DNA of 64,000 nt. Source: LMUY01 sp964245075. Lineage in GTDB: Bacteria; Pseudomonadota; Alphaproteobacteria; Acetobacterales; Acetobacteraceae. This document shows, in pieces, positions 50,081 through 57,927 of this stretch. Numbering within the stretch: position 1 is the first letter of the stretch; each line of letters begins with the position of its first letter. The notes under the pieces were generated by a model, which saw nothing but the letters and a program-made list of their open reading frames with translations, searched no databases and had not been told where the DNA came from. Where the stretch lies: contig CAXTLC010000009.1 of NCBI GenBank assembly GCA_964245075.1, forward strand, positions 1 through 64,000. Direction: 5' to 3'. The translations under genes and the position numbers were made by a program.

Positions 50081-51262
50081 ATGGACACCGGATTGGCCCC
50101 GCCCCCGCTCGACATGCTGTGGTTCCTGCCCACCGGCGGGGACGGCCGCTACCTCGGCTCCTCCATGGGGCAGCGCAGCGTGGACAACCGCTACCTCCGC
50201 CAAGTGGCGGTGGCGGTGGACCAGCTCGGCTACACCGGCATCCTGCTGCCGACCGGCAACGGCTGCGAGGATGCGTTGGTGACCGCGTCCAGCATCGCCC
50301 CGTTCACCGAGCGGCTGCGCTTCCTGGTGGCGATGCGGCCCGGCCAGGCCACCCCCGGGGAGGCCGCGCGGCAGTACTCGGCGCTCGACCGGCTGAGCGG
50401 CGGCCGTTTGATGGTCAACCTCGTGTGCGGCGGCAATCCGAAGGACCTTGCGGGCGACGGCGTCACCCTCGGCCATGACGAGCGCTACGCCCACGCGTCC
50501 GACTTCCTCCATATCTGGCGCGGGCTGATGGCCGGCGAGACGGTGCAGCACGAGGGCGCTTACCTGTCGTCGGCAGGCGGCAGGCTGAATTTCCCGCCGG
50601 TGCAGGCGCCGCACCCGCCGGTGTACTTCGGCGGGTCCTCCCCGGCCGGCCATGCGCTCGCCGCGGCGCAGGCGGACGCATACCTCACCTGGGGCGAGCC
50701 GCCGGACGCGGTGGCCGGCAAGATCGCCGACATCCGCCGCCGGGCCGCTGCCCACGGGCGCACGCTGCGCTACGGCATCCGGCTCCACCTGATCGTGCGT
50801 GAAACCGAGGGCGAGGCCTGGGACGCGGCACGCGGGCTGATCCGCCACCTGTCGGACGACATGATCGAGACTGCCCAGCGCCGGCTGGCGACGGACAGCG
50901 ACAGCGAGGGCCAGCGCCGCATGCTCGCCCTCCATGGCGGTTCGCGCGAGCGGCTGGAAGTGGCGCCGAACCTGTGGGCCGGCGTGGGCCTGGTCCGCGG
51001 CGGCGCCGGCACCGCGCTGGTGGGTGATCCGCAGACGGTGGCCGACCGCATCCGCGAGTACCAGTCGCTCGGGATCGATACCGTGATCGCTTCCGGCTAC
51101 CCGCACCTGGATGAGGCCTACAGGGTGGCGGAACTGCTGTTCCCGCTGCTCGGCTTGCAGCGGGACGCGGCCAAGGGCGGTCCCAGCCTGATGACCGGTG
51201 GCGGATCGTTCATGACGACGGATGCCTTCCCGGCGCCGGCTGCTGCCCGGCGGGCACGGTGA
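50081..51262 (+). CDS. ssuD: FMNH2-dependent alkanesulfonate monooxygenase
   Basis: A 393-residue luciferase-like flavin monooxygenase that releases sulfite from alkanesulfonates. It starts with MDTGLAPPPLDMLWFLPTGG, continues YLRQVAVAVDQLGYTGILLP and FLVAMRPGQATPGEAARQYS, and has the SsuD-type VCGGNPKDLAGDGV and VYFGGSSPAGHALAAAQADA segments, as well as RYGIRLHLIVRETEGEAWDA. AAGGAG precedes the ATG. Its last bases overlap the GTG of ssuA (51259), so translation is coupled. Released sulfite would be reduced by the upstream CysI-like enzyme. No NADPH-FMN reductase (SsuE) is in the window. Confidence 0.95.
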   Translation: MDTGLAPPPLDMLWFLPTGGDGRYLGSSMGQRSVDNRYLRQVAVAVDQLGYTGILLPTGNGCEDALVTASSIAPFTERLRFLVAMRPGQATPGEAARQYSALDRLSGGRLMVNLVCGGNPKDLAGDGVTLGHDERYAHASDFLHIWRGLMAGETVQHEGAYLSSAGGRLNFPPVQAPHPPVYFGGSSPAGHALAAAQADAYLTWGEPPDAVAGKIADIRRRAAAHGRTLRYGIRLHLIVRETEGEAWDAARGLIRHLSDDMIETAQRRLATDSDSEGQRRMLALHGGSRERLEVAPNLWAGVGLVRGGAGTALVGDPQTVADRIREYQSLGIDTVIASGYPHLDEAYRVAELLFPLLGLQRDAAKGGPSLMTGGGSFMTTDAFPAPAAARRAR

Positions 51263-52200
51263 CGATCGGGCGCCGCGGCGTCCTGGCCGCCTTGGCCGCG
51301 ACGCCGTTCGCTGCCGCGCGCGCCGCACAGCCGTTGCGGATCGGCTACCAGAAGAACGGCTCGCTGGTCATCCTCAAGCGGCAAGGCACGCTGGAAGCGC
51401 TGTTCGCCCCCCGCGGCATCGCCGTGGGCTGGGCCGAGTTCAACGCCGGGCCGCCGATCCTGGAGGCGATGAACGCCGGCGCGATCGAGTTCGGCATGGC
51501 CGGCGACACCCCTCCGATCTTCGCGCAGGCCGCGGGCGTCAACTTCGTCTATGTCGGCGCCCAGCCGACCACCGGGGAGAACGAGGCGATCCTTGTGCGC
51601 GAGGGCGGGCCGGTGCGGACGCTGGCTGACCTGAAAGGCCGCCGGGTCGGCTACACCCGCGGATCGAGCGCGCACAACGCATTGATCCAGGCCCTCGCCT
51701 CTGTTGGATTGACGCCCGCGGACATCCAATCGGTTCCCTTGCAACCGCCGGACGCGCTGGCGGCGTTCCGCAGCGGCAGCCTGGATGCCTGGGTGATCTG
51801 GGACCCGTTCCTGGCCATCGCCGAGCAGGACGCGGCGACCCGTGTGCTGGTTCAGGACACGCAGGTCGCGCCAAGCAGCAACTTCGTTCTAGCCCGGCGC
51901 GACTGGGCCGAGCACGCGCAGGATCAGGTGCGCGTGCTGCTTGGCGCGATCAACGGCGCTGCGGACTGGGCGAAGCATAACCCGGAAGCCTTGGCAGGCC
52001 TGTTGGCGGAAGTCACCGGCGTGCCGCTGGCCGCGCAACGGGTCGCGGCGCCGCGCGGCTTCTACGCGGTGCAGCCGATGGACGACCACATCGTGGCGCA
52101 GCAACAGGAGATCGCCGACACGTTTGCGCGCCTGCGTATCATCCCCGCCCGCATCGACGTCCGCCGGGCCGTGCTGCCGCCCGCGGCCGACCGGTCATGA
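51259..52200 (+). CDS. ssuA: Aliphatic sulfonate ABC transporter substrate-binding protein
   Basis: A 313-residue periplasmic binding protein. The N terminus VTIGRRGVLAALAATPFAAA has a twin-arginine-like signal with a short hydrophobic core. The mature domain has IGYQKNGSLVILKRQGTLEA and IEFGMAGDTPPIFAQAAGVN, typical of the SsuA/NMT1/THI5-like family, and DAWVIWDPFLAIAEQDAAT. The GTG overlaps the end of ssuD. The expected permease (SsuC) and ATPase (SsuB) genes do not follow; instead a 55-residue membrane peptide gene begins at the overlap with its stop codon. Confidence 0.93.
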   Translation: MTIGRRGVLAALAATPFAAARAAQPLRIGYQKNGSLVILKRQGTLEALFAPRGIAVGWAEFNAGPPILEAMNAGAIEFGMAGDTPPIFAQAAGVNFVYVGAQPTTGENEAILVREGGPVRTLADLKGRRVGYTRGSSAHNALIQALASVGLTPADIQSVPLQPPDALAAFRSGSLDAWVIWDPFLAIAEQDAATRVLVQDTQVAPSSNFVLARRDWAEHAQDQVRVLLGAINGAADWAKHNPEALAGLLAEVTGVPLAAQRVAAPRGFYAVQPMDDHIVAQQQEIADTFARLRIIPARIDVRRAVLPPAADRS

Positions 52201-52364
52201 GCGACGCGAGGGAGTGGCCGGCAGCCTCGCCGGACCGCTTGGCCCGATCGCGCTTGGCTCAGTCGCTTTGGGCCGAGCACGGCTGGGCGCTGTCGGGCCC
52301 GCAGGTCGGGGCCTTGCTGGCGCTCGTGCTTCTGGCCATGGCACTCGGCGCCATCTTGGGCTGA
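52197..52364 (+). CDS. Small single-span membrane protein (55 aa)
   Basis: A 55-residue protein whose ATG overlaps the ssuA stop (ATGA). The first 37 residues are hydrophilic with a Trp- and Arg-rich part (LARSRLAQSLWAEHGW), and the C terminus is a single hydrophobic helix (VGALLALVLLAMALGAILG). It follows ssuA on the same strand where a permease gene would be expected. It could be the N-terminal remnant of a permease gene, but the frame ends cleanly with TGA after the helix. No family is recognised. It converges on the 3' end of the WecG-like gene at 52377. Confidence 0.6.
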   Translation: MSDAREWPAASPDRLARSRLAQSLWAEHGWALSGPQVGALLALVLLAMALGAILG

Positions 52365-52376
52365 TGGCCGCGGCGG

Positions 52377-53120
52377 TCACCGCATCGCCCGCCGGTAGCG
52401 CACGGCCAGCCACAGCAGCGGCAACTGGCTGGTGCGCAGCCGCTTGCCCATCCGCCGCGGCTCGCGCACCAGGCGGTGCAGCCATTCCAGCCCGGCGCGC
52501 TGAACCGCCCTCGGCGCGCGCTTCACCAGCCCCGTCGCGAACAGCAGGGACGCGCCGATGCACAGCCCGGTGCCGACCGCCCCGCCCCGCTGCTGGATCT
52601 GCCAGCCCAGCATCTCCGACTGCGGCGCGCCACAAGCCAGGAAGACGTAGCGCGCCGGGTGCGCCAGCACGAAATCCACGCAGCGCGCGACTTCCTCGGG
52701 TTGGGTGATGAAGCCGAACGGCGGATCGTGCCGATGCAGGTTGCGCCAGCCGAATCGCCTGCGCAGCCTCCGCTCCATCTCCTCCGTGCCGCCGACGATC
52801 GTGATCGCGTCATCTGGCTGGATCGCCCCGCGCAGCATCGCCAGAACGAGGTCGCTGCCCAGCGCCAGCGGAAGCTGCGTGCCGAGCGTGATTAGTGCCA
52901 GCCGGGCCACGACGCGGCTGTCGTTGAGCCGCAGCCAGGCGGCGTCAACCCCGGTGCGGAAGCCCGGCTCGTCCCGCTCGTAGTTCACCACATGCACGGC
53001 ATTGGGGGTCACGACGTAGGCGAACGGCGCTGCGGGCGGGCGGGCGACGATGGCTTCGAGCGCGCCCTCCATGTCCAGCGGCGAGAACAGCATGCCGAAG
53101 GCCGCGATGTCCGGCGTCAC
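52377..53120 (-). CDS. WecG/TagA/CpsF family glycosyltransferase
   Basis: A 247-residue enzyme of the WecG/TagA/CpsF (GT26) family, which in enterobacteria and Gram-positives adds ManNAcA or ManNAc to a lipid-linked sugar. The signature segments are VVTPNAVHVVNYERDEPGFR, DDAITIVGGTEEMERRLRRR, YVFLACGAPQSEMLGWQIQQ and GAVGTGLCIGASLLFATG. The C terminus is basic (LVREPRRMGKRLRTSQ), a likely membrane-association region. The GTG at 53120 overlaps the preceding stop (GTGA), and it is the last gene of a coupled trio with a GT2 and an epimerase. Confidence 0.93.
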   Translation of the reverse strand: MTPDIAAFGMLFSPLDMEGALEAIVARPPAAPFAYVVTPNAVHVVNYERDEPGFRTGVDAAWLRLNDSRVVARLALITLGTQLPLALGSDLVLAMLRGAIQPDDAITIVGGTEEMERRLRRRFGWRNLHRHDPPFGFITQPEEVARCVDFVLAHPARYVFLACGAPQSEMLGWQIQQRGGAVGTGLCIGASLLFATGLVKRAPRAVQRAGLEWLHRLVREPRRMGKRLRTSQLPLLWLAVRYRRAMR

Positions 53121-54097
53121 GGCGCCGGCGCTTTCTCGATGTGGTACAACGGGATCTTGCGCCACCAGAACAGCTTGCCCGCCGCTGCGGCCGTGCCGAG
53201 CACATGGCCCACCAGGCGCTGCTTGCCCGCCGCCCCGGTGAGCGGCCTCAGCAGAGCAAGCGCCGCCAGCGCGGCGCTCCCCCCCACGGCCTGCGCGGCG
53301 CCCCGCGCCATGATCCCGGCGGCGCTGCGGCTCGGCGCGGGGGCGTGCCGCACGGCGGCGGCGGTGTAAACCTGCGCGCCGCTGTAAGCCCGCATCGCCT
53401 GGTAGCGCAGCCCGGTGCGGCCGGCCGGGACCGTTTCCCAAACCCCCGCCTCCGCGCACCAGACGAAGCGCCGGCCCCGCCCTTCCAGCCGCAGGAACAG
53501 GTCAAGGTCCTCGCCGCCGGACGCGCCGAACGCCGGGTCGAACGGAAGCGGGTCGGTGAAGCAGGTGGCGGCCCGCCATAGCGAGGACGCCGTGCTGATC
53601 GCGAAGCCTCGGGTGCGGCCCGGCCCCCCGGCGATCAGCGCCGTGCCGGATGGCACCGGCAGCACACGGGTGAAGCGGCTGGCGGCCGGGTCCCAGTCGG
53701 GCGGCGCGCCGGCGGCAAAGCGGGGCCGCACCGGGCCGACCGCGACATCGGCGCCCGTTTGCGCCAGCGTGTCGATCAGGTGGTCCAGCCAGCCCGGCTC
53801 CACCTGCAAGTCGTCATCCAGGAAAGCGACCAGCTCCGCCCCGGCCGCCCGCAGCCCGGCGTTGCGCGCCACCGAGATGTTGGGCGGCGAGGCCGGCGCC
53901 CAGCGCACCGGCCGCCCGGCCGCCGCCAGCCCGGCCGCGAACGCGCTGGCATGGCCGGACGGGCTGTTGTCGGCGATCACCACCTCGAACGCCGTGCCGC
54001 GCCGTGAGCCGTCCCGCAGGCAGCTTTCCACCGCGTCCCGCAGCATGGCGAGCCGGTTGAAGGTGCAGATCACCACGGAGGCTGCCAGCGCCGTCAC
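53117..54097 (-). CDS. Glycosyltransferase family 2 protein (paralogue of 47085-48011)
   Basis: A 326-residue GT2. VTALAASVVICTFNRLAMLR begins the GT-A fold, SVARNAGLRAAGAELVAFLD precedes the DDD motif (FLDDDLQVEP), and ASGGEDLDLFLRLEGRGRRF with ED is the acceptor side, followed by VWCAEAGVWETV. The C terminus holds one or two hydrophobic helices, so the protein may be membrane-associated. It resembles the protein at 47085-48011 in the SGGED and GRRFVWC segments. GTG at 54097 and stop at 53117 overlap the neighbours by four bases each, so the trio is co-translated. Confidence 0.9.
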   Translation of the reverse strand: MTALAASVVICTFNRLAMLRDAVESCLRDGSRRGTAFEVVIADNSPSGHASAFAAGLAAAGRPVRWAPASPPNISVARNAGLRAAGAELVAFLDDDLQVEPGWLDHLIDTLAQTGADVAVGPVRPRFAAGAPPDWDPAASRFTRVLPVPSGTALIAGGPGRTRGFAISTASSLWRAATCFTDPLPFDPAFGASGGEDLDLFLRLEGRGRRFVWCAEAGVWETVPAGRTGLRYQAMRAYSGAQVYTAAAVRHAPAPSRSAAGIMARGAAQAVGGSAALAALALLRPLTGAAGKQRLVGHVLGTAAAAGKLFWWRKIPLYHIEKAPAP

Positions 54098-55053
54098 GCT
54101 GCGAGCCGGTCCCGCGGCAGGCAGGCGAGGCTCTCGGCCAAGCCGGCGGCCACGTCCACCGCCGGCGCCCAGCCGAGCGCCTCCCGCGCCGCGAAGACGG
54201 GGTAGGTGGCTTTCTGGGCGAACAGCGCCAGCTCGCTGCGTGCCGGCGCCCCCAGCAGCCACTCGCTGCCCAAGCCCGGCCGCAGCCGCGCCATCGCCTT
54301 CACCGGCAATGCGGCGAGCGTGCGGGCGCGCAGGATCGCGGGCGGGACGGCGCGCAGGGGCGGTGCGCCGATGCCGTGCGCCAGCAGCGCGAACCACTCG
54401 TTCCAAGACACGGCTTGCGGCCCGTTCACGTTGAACGCCCGCCCGGCCGCACGCGGGGCGGTCAACGCGGCGGCGACTGCGGTGGCGACGTCGGACACGT
54501 GGACCAGGTTGCAGGTGCCATCGCCGGCCGCACCGAACACGCCCCAACGCCCGGACCGGATGCGGTGCGCCAGCCCGGTCACCCAGAGCGCGCTGCCGGC
54601 TCCGTACACGATGGCGGGACGCAGCCGCACCGTCTCGATGCCGGCTTGCTGCATGCAAGCCTGTTCCGCCGCGGCCTTCCATGCCGCGTAGCCGGAGCCG
54701 TCCGGCGCGACGGCGGCGGTTTCCTCCATCACCATCCCGGCGGCGGCGCCGTACACCGCCACCGAACTGAGGTGGACGAACCGCCGCACCCCGGCAGCCT
54801 CGGCAGCGCGGAGCATGGCGCGCGTGCCGTCCACGGTGACGTCGCGGCCACCCACCGCGCAGTGCACCACGGCGTCCATCCCAGCCAGGGCGGCGGCGTC
54901 CGGCTGGCGCACGTCCAGCCGGACCGTCCTGTCCCGGCCATCCCGCGTTGCCGGGGAGACCGAGAGCCGCGGGTCGGACGCGAGATGCCGGCGCACGTGC
55001 CCGCCGATGAAGCCACCCGCACCTGTAAGTAACACAGCGTACACCGTTGTCAC
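54094..55053 (-). CDS. NAD-dependent epimerase/dehydratase family protein
   Basis: A 319-residue extended SDR. VYAVLLTGAGGFIGGHVRRH gives the NAD(P) motif, then DAVVHCAVGGRDVTVDGTRA, FVHLSSVAVYGAAAGMVMEE with the catalytic Ser, GYAAWKAAAEQACMQQ with Tyr-x3-Lys, and VRLRPAIVYGAGSALWVTGL. It would modify a nucleotide sugar. The GTG at 55053 is inferred from the cofactor motif and has no obvious ribosome binding site. It is divergent from the Gfo/Idh/MocA gene at 55107. It leads the trio that includes a GT2 and the WecG-like transferase. Confidence 0.88.
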   Translation of the reverse strand: MTTVYAVLLTGAGGFIGGHVRRHLASDPRLSVSPATRDGRDRTVRLDVRQPDAAALAGMDAVVHCAVGGRDVTVDGTRAMLRAAEAAGVRRFVHLSSVAVYGAAAGMVMEETAAVAPDGSGYAAWKAAAEQACMQQAGIETVRLRPAIVYGAGSALWVTGLAHRIRSGRWGVFGAAGDGTCNLVHVSDVATAVAAALTAPRAAGRAFNVNGPQAVSWNEWFALLAHGIGAPPLRAVPPAILRARTLAALPVKAMARLRPGLGSEWLLGAPARSELALFAQKATYPVFAAREALGWAPAVDVAAGLAESLACLPRDRLAA

Positions 55054-55106
55054 CGAAACCGTTCACAACCAGGATATGGCCAGGAAATTTCTCGGCGGTA
55101 AACACA

Positions 55107-56240
55107 GTGAATTTCGCGATCGTCGGATGCGGCTACGTCGCTGACATGTACATGCAGACCTTGCCTGGCCTGGACGGGCTGACCCTGCTGGGCGCGTGGG
55201 ACCGCGACCCGGCCCGCTTGGCCGCGTTCACCGCCTTCCACGGCGTTCCGGCCTTTGGCAGCCTGGACGCGCTGCTGGCCGACGCGCGGGTGCAGCTGGT
55301 GGTGAACCTGACCAACCCGCGCAGCCACCACGAGGTCAGCCTGCGGGCGCTGCAAGCCGGGCGGCACGTGTACTCGGAGAAGCCGCTGGCGATGACGATG
55401 GCGGAAGCGGCGGAGCTGGTGGCGGAAGCGGAGGCGCGCGGCCTTGGCCTGGCTGCCGCCCCCTGCAACCACCTCAGCGACGTCGTGCAGGCACTGAAGC
55501 GGGAGCTGAAGGGAGGCCGGCTCGGCCGGGTGCTCCTGGCGCAGGCCGAGATGGACGACGGCATGGTGCACCGGCTGGACTACGCCACGTGGCGCAGCCG
55601 CTCCGGCGCGCCCTGGCCCGCGCGCGACGAGTTCGAGGTCGGCTGCACCATCGAGCACGCCGGCTACCAGATCACCCCACTGGTCTCGCTCTTCGGGCCG
55701 GTGCGCCGGGTGACGGCCTGGAGCGCGCTGAGCGTGCCGGAGAAGGGCGCAGAACTGGGCGCCGTCGTGACCGCGCCCGACCTGTCGTTCGGCGTGCTGG
55801 AATTCGACGGCGGCGTGGTGGCGCGGCTGACCAACAGCATCCTCGCCCCGAGCGACCGCTCGCTGCGCGTGGTGGGAGAACTGGGCGTGGCCACCATCCC
55901 GGATGTTTGGGAGTACCACACGCCGCTGCGCATCACCGCCACGGGGATGAGCCTGGCCGCACGGGTGTCACGCAAGGTGGAGAAGAGGGTGTCGGCTTTC
56001 GCGCCGGGGCTGCTCCTGTCGAACCGGCTGCCGGTGGCGCATGGGCGGCGGGTGCCGCGCACGCAGGGCGGGCACCGGATGGATTTCAGCCGCGGCATCG
56101 CCCAACTGGCGGCGCAACTGGAACGCGGCGCGCCGGCACTGGTCGGGCCGGCGTTGGCGCTGCACGTGACGGAGGTGACGCTGGCGCTGCAGTCGCAAGC
56201 TGCCGTGGCGCGGGCGGAAGTCATGCGGACATCGGCGTGA
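55107..56240 (+). CDS. Gfo/Idh/MocA family oxidoreductase
   Basis: A 377-residue NAD(P)-dependent oxidoreductase. NFAIVGCGYVADMYMQTLPG is the N-terminal cofactor motif; GRHVYSEKPLAMTMAEAAEL holds the conserved E-K-P; GCTIEHAGYQITPLVSLFGP is in the second domain. These enzymes oxidise or reduce sugars and sugar nucleotides such as UDP-GlcNAcA. The GTG at 55107 is chosen because it gives the normal N terminus; an in-frame start at 55047 is possible. It is the rightmost gene of the polysaccharide region and ends at a strong hairpin. Its precise substrate is unknown. Confidence 0.9.
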   Translation: MNFAIVGCGYVADMYMQTLPGLDGLTLLGAWDRDPARLAAFTAFHGVPAFGSLDALLADARVQLVVNLTNPRSHHEVSLRALQAGRHVYSEKPLAMTMAEAAELVAEAEARGLGLAAAPCNHLSDVVQALKRELKGGRLGRVLLAQAEMDDGMVHRLDYATWRSRSGAPWPARDEFEVGCTIEHAGYQITPLVSLFGPVRRVTAWSALSVPEKGAELGAVVTAPDLSFGVLEFDGGVVARLTNSILAPSDRSLRVVGELGVATIPDVWEYHTPLRITATGMSLAARVSRKVEKRVSAFAPGLLLSNRLPVAHGRRVPRTQGGHRMDFSRGIAQLAAQLERGAPALVGPALALHVTEVTLALQSQAAVARAEVMRTSA

Positions 56241-56247
56241 GCAGGCT

Positions 56248-56276
56248 GGGGCAAGCGCGGACCGGCTGCTTGCCCC
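56248..56276 (+). terminator. Hairpin terminator after the Gfo/Idh/MocA gene
   Basis: GGGGCAAGC (56248-56256) pairs perfectly with GCTTGCCCC (56268-56276), seven bases beyond the stop codon. The loop is 11 bases. No run of T follows, so Rho-independent function is probable, not certain. Confidence 0.6.
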
Positions 56277-56370
56277 CTCGCTCACCGGCTCCTAGGAGAG
56301 GGCGACATCGCTGACCGCGCATCGCCGAAGGTCCCTTTCCCTTGGAGGAGCTTGGGCGAGGGGTCTTGCC
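56271..56370. repeat. Palindromic repeat element, intergenic copy
   Basis: Left arm at about 56272-56305 (CCCCCTCGCTCACCGGCTCC onward) and right arm at about 56330-56370 (CCCTTTCCCTTGGAGGAGCT onward) are imperfect reverse complements. The right arm resembles the left arm of the element inside mutS, and the roughly 25-base centre is again rich in CGC. It lies between the Gfo/Idh/MocA and citrate-synthase-like genes. Confidence 0.5.
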
Positions 56371-56444
56371 GATACGCATGGCCGACCTTGCGGCCCTTCC
56401 CCGGAGGAAAGGGGGAGCAACCCTAACCGACAGAGAGACGCATC

Positions 56445-57599
56445 ATGTCCGAGAGCACGACCGCCCCGAAGCCCAAGAAATCCGTCGCCTTGTCCGGCGT
56501 CACGGCCGGCAACACCGCGCTGTGCACCGTCGGCCGCACCGGGAACGACCTGCATTACCGCGGATACGACATCCTCGAGATCGCCGAAACCTGCGAGTTC
56601 GAGGAGATCGCCCATCTCCTGGTGCACGGCACGCTGCCCACCGAAGCGCAGCTGCGCGCCTACAAGGCCAAGCTGCACGCGCTCCGCGGGCTGCCCACCG
56701 CCGTCCGCAACGTGCTGGAAGCGTTGCCGGCGTCCACGCATCCGATGGACGTCATGCGCACCGGCGTGTCGGCGCTCGGCTGCATGCTGCCGGAAAGGGA
56801 GGACCACAATCACCCAGGCGCGCGCGACATCGCCGACCGGCTCATGGCATCGCTCGGCTCCATGCTGCTCTACTGGTTCCATTACGCGCAGAACGGCAAG
56901 CGCATCAGGATCGAGACCGACGACGACAGCATCGGCGGCCACTTCCTCCACCTGCTGCACGGCGCGCCGCCTTCGGCGGAATGGGTGCGGGCGATGCACA
57001 CCTCGCTGAACCTGTATGCGGAACACGAGTTCAACGCGTCCACCTTCACCGCGCGGGTGGTCGCGGGCACGGGCGCGGACATGTACAGCGCCGTCACCGG
57101 CGCCATCGGCGCGCTGCGCGGCCCCAAGCACGGCGGCGCCAACGAAGTGGCGCTTGAGATCCAGCAACGCTACGCGAGCCCCGACGAGGCGGAGGCGGAT
57201 ATCCGCCGCCGGGTCGCCAACAAGGAGGTCGTGATCGGCTTCGGCCACCCGGTTTACACCGTGGCGGACCCGCGCAACGTCATCATCAAGGGCGTTGCCA
57301 AGCGCTTGGCCGATGCCGCCGGGGACACCACCATGTTCGCAGTGGCGGAACGGCTGGAAAGCGTGATGGCGGACGCCAAGCGCATGTTCGCCAACCTCGA
57401 CTGGTTCAGCGCCGTGTCCTACCGGATGATGCGCGTGCCGACGGCGATGTTCACGCCGCTGTTCGTCATCGCGCGCACCTCCGGCTGGGCGGCGCACGTG
57501 ATCGAGCAGCGCATCGACAACAAGATCATCCGTCCGGCGGCGAACTACACCGGGCCGGAAGACCGAACCTTCGTCCCGTTGGCGGAGCGGACTGCTTGA
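56445..57599 (+). CDS. prpC: 2-methylcitrate synthase/citrate synthase family protein
   Basis: A 384-residue citrate synthase-type enzyme. LSGVTAGNTALCTVGRTGND and LHYRGYDILEIAETCEFEEI are the N terminus typical of methylcitrate synthases, HEFNASTFTARVVAGTGADM holds a catalytic His, GALRGPKHGGANEVALE the second, and VIGFGHPVYTVADPRNVIIK the third region with Gly-His-Pro. The short length and the start resemble PrpC more than GltA. It would condense propionyl-CoA with oxaloacetate. No other prp genes are in the window. GAGAGACGC precedes the ATG; a palindromic repeat lies upstream. Confidence 0.85.
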   Translation: MSESTTAPKPKKSVALSGVTAGNTALCTVGRTGNDLHYRGYDILEIAETCEFEEIAHLLVHGTLPTEAQLRAYKAKLHALRGLPTAVRNVLEALPASTHPMDVMRTGVSALGCMLPEREDHNHPGARDIADRLMASLGSMLLYWFHYAQNGKRIRIETDDDSIGGHFLHLLHGAPPSAEWVRAMHTSLNLYAEHEFNASTFTARVVAGTGADMYSAVTGAIGALRGPKHGGANEVALEIQQRYASPDEAEADIRRRVANKEVVIGFGHPVYTVADPRNVIIKGVAKRLADAAGDTTMFAVAERLESVMADAKRMFANLDWFSAVSYRMMRVPTAMFTPLFVIARTSGWAAHVIEQRIDNKIIRPAANYTGPEDRTFVPLAERTA

Positions 57600-57927
57600 G
57601 ACGTTTGTGCTGAATAAAACAAGTATTCGCGTTGTTTTTGTTTGACATGCAAACGGCGCACGCGAGATAGCGGGAGAGCGTGCGCAGCCTCCGCCATCGG
57701 GATGGAGGCGGCAGGTTGGTGAGGGAGAACGGTCGATGCGCCCAATCTGCCGCGGTCGTCTCCTCACCGCTGCGGCCCAGGCGTGTTCCGCTTCGAAGGC
57801 GCCTGCCTGCCTCACGTGTCAGCCGCCGGCCCGCGCGACCCGGCGGTTCCCACCGGCGCGGTGGAACCGGCTGCACATGCGGCCGTTCGCTTTCACGAGA
57901 CTTGCAACGGCCCTAAGGAAACAAGCA
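57600..57927. other. 328-base leader region before the histone-like gene
   Basis: This stretch is AT-rich at its left end (57610-57650, with TTGACA at 57642-57647 as a possible -35). It then carries a perfect eight-base-pair hairpin, GCGCACGC (57656-57663) with GCGTGCGC (57678-57685), and a further GCCTCC/GGAGGC stem just after it. It probably holds the terminator of the prpC-like gene and the promoter and structured leader of the basic protein gene. No open frame looks coding. Confidence 0.45.
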
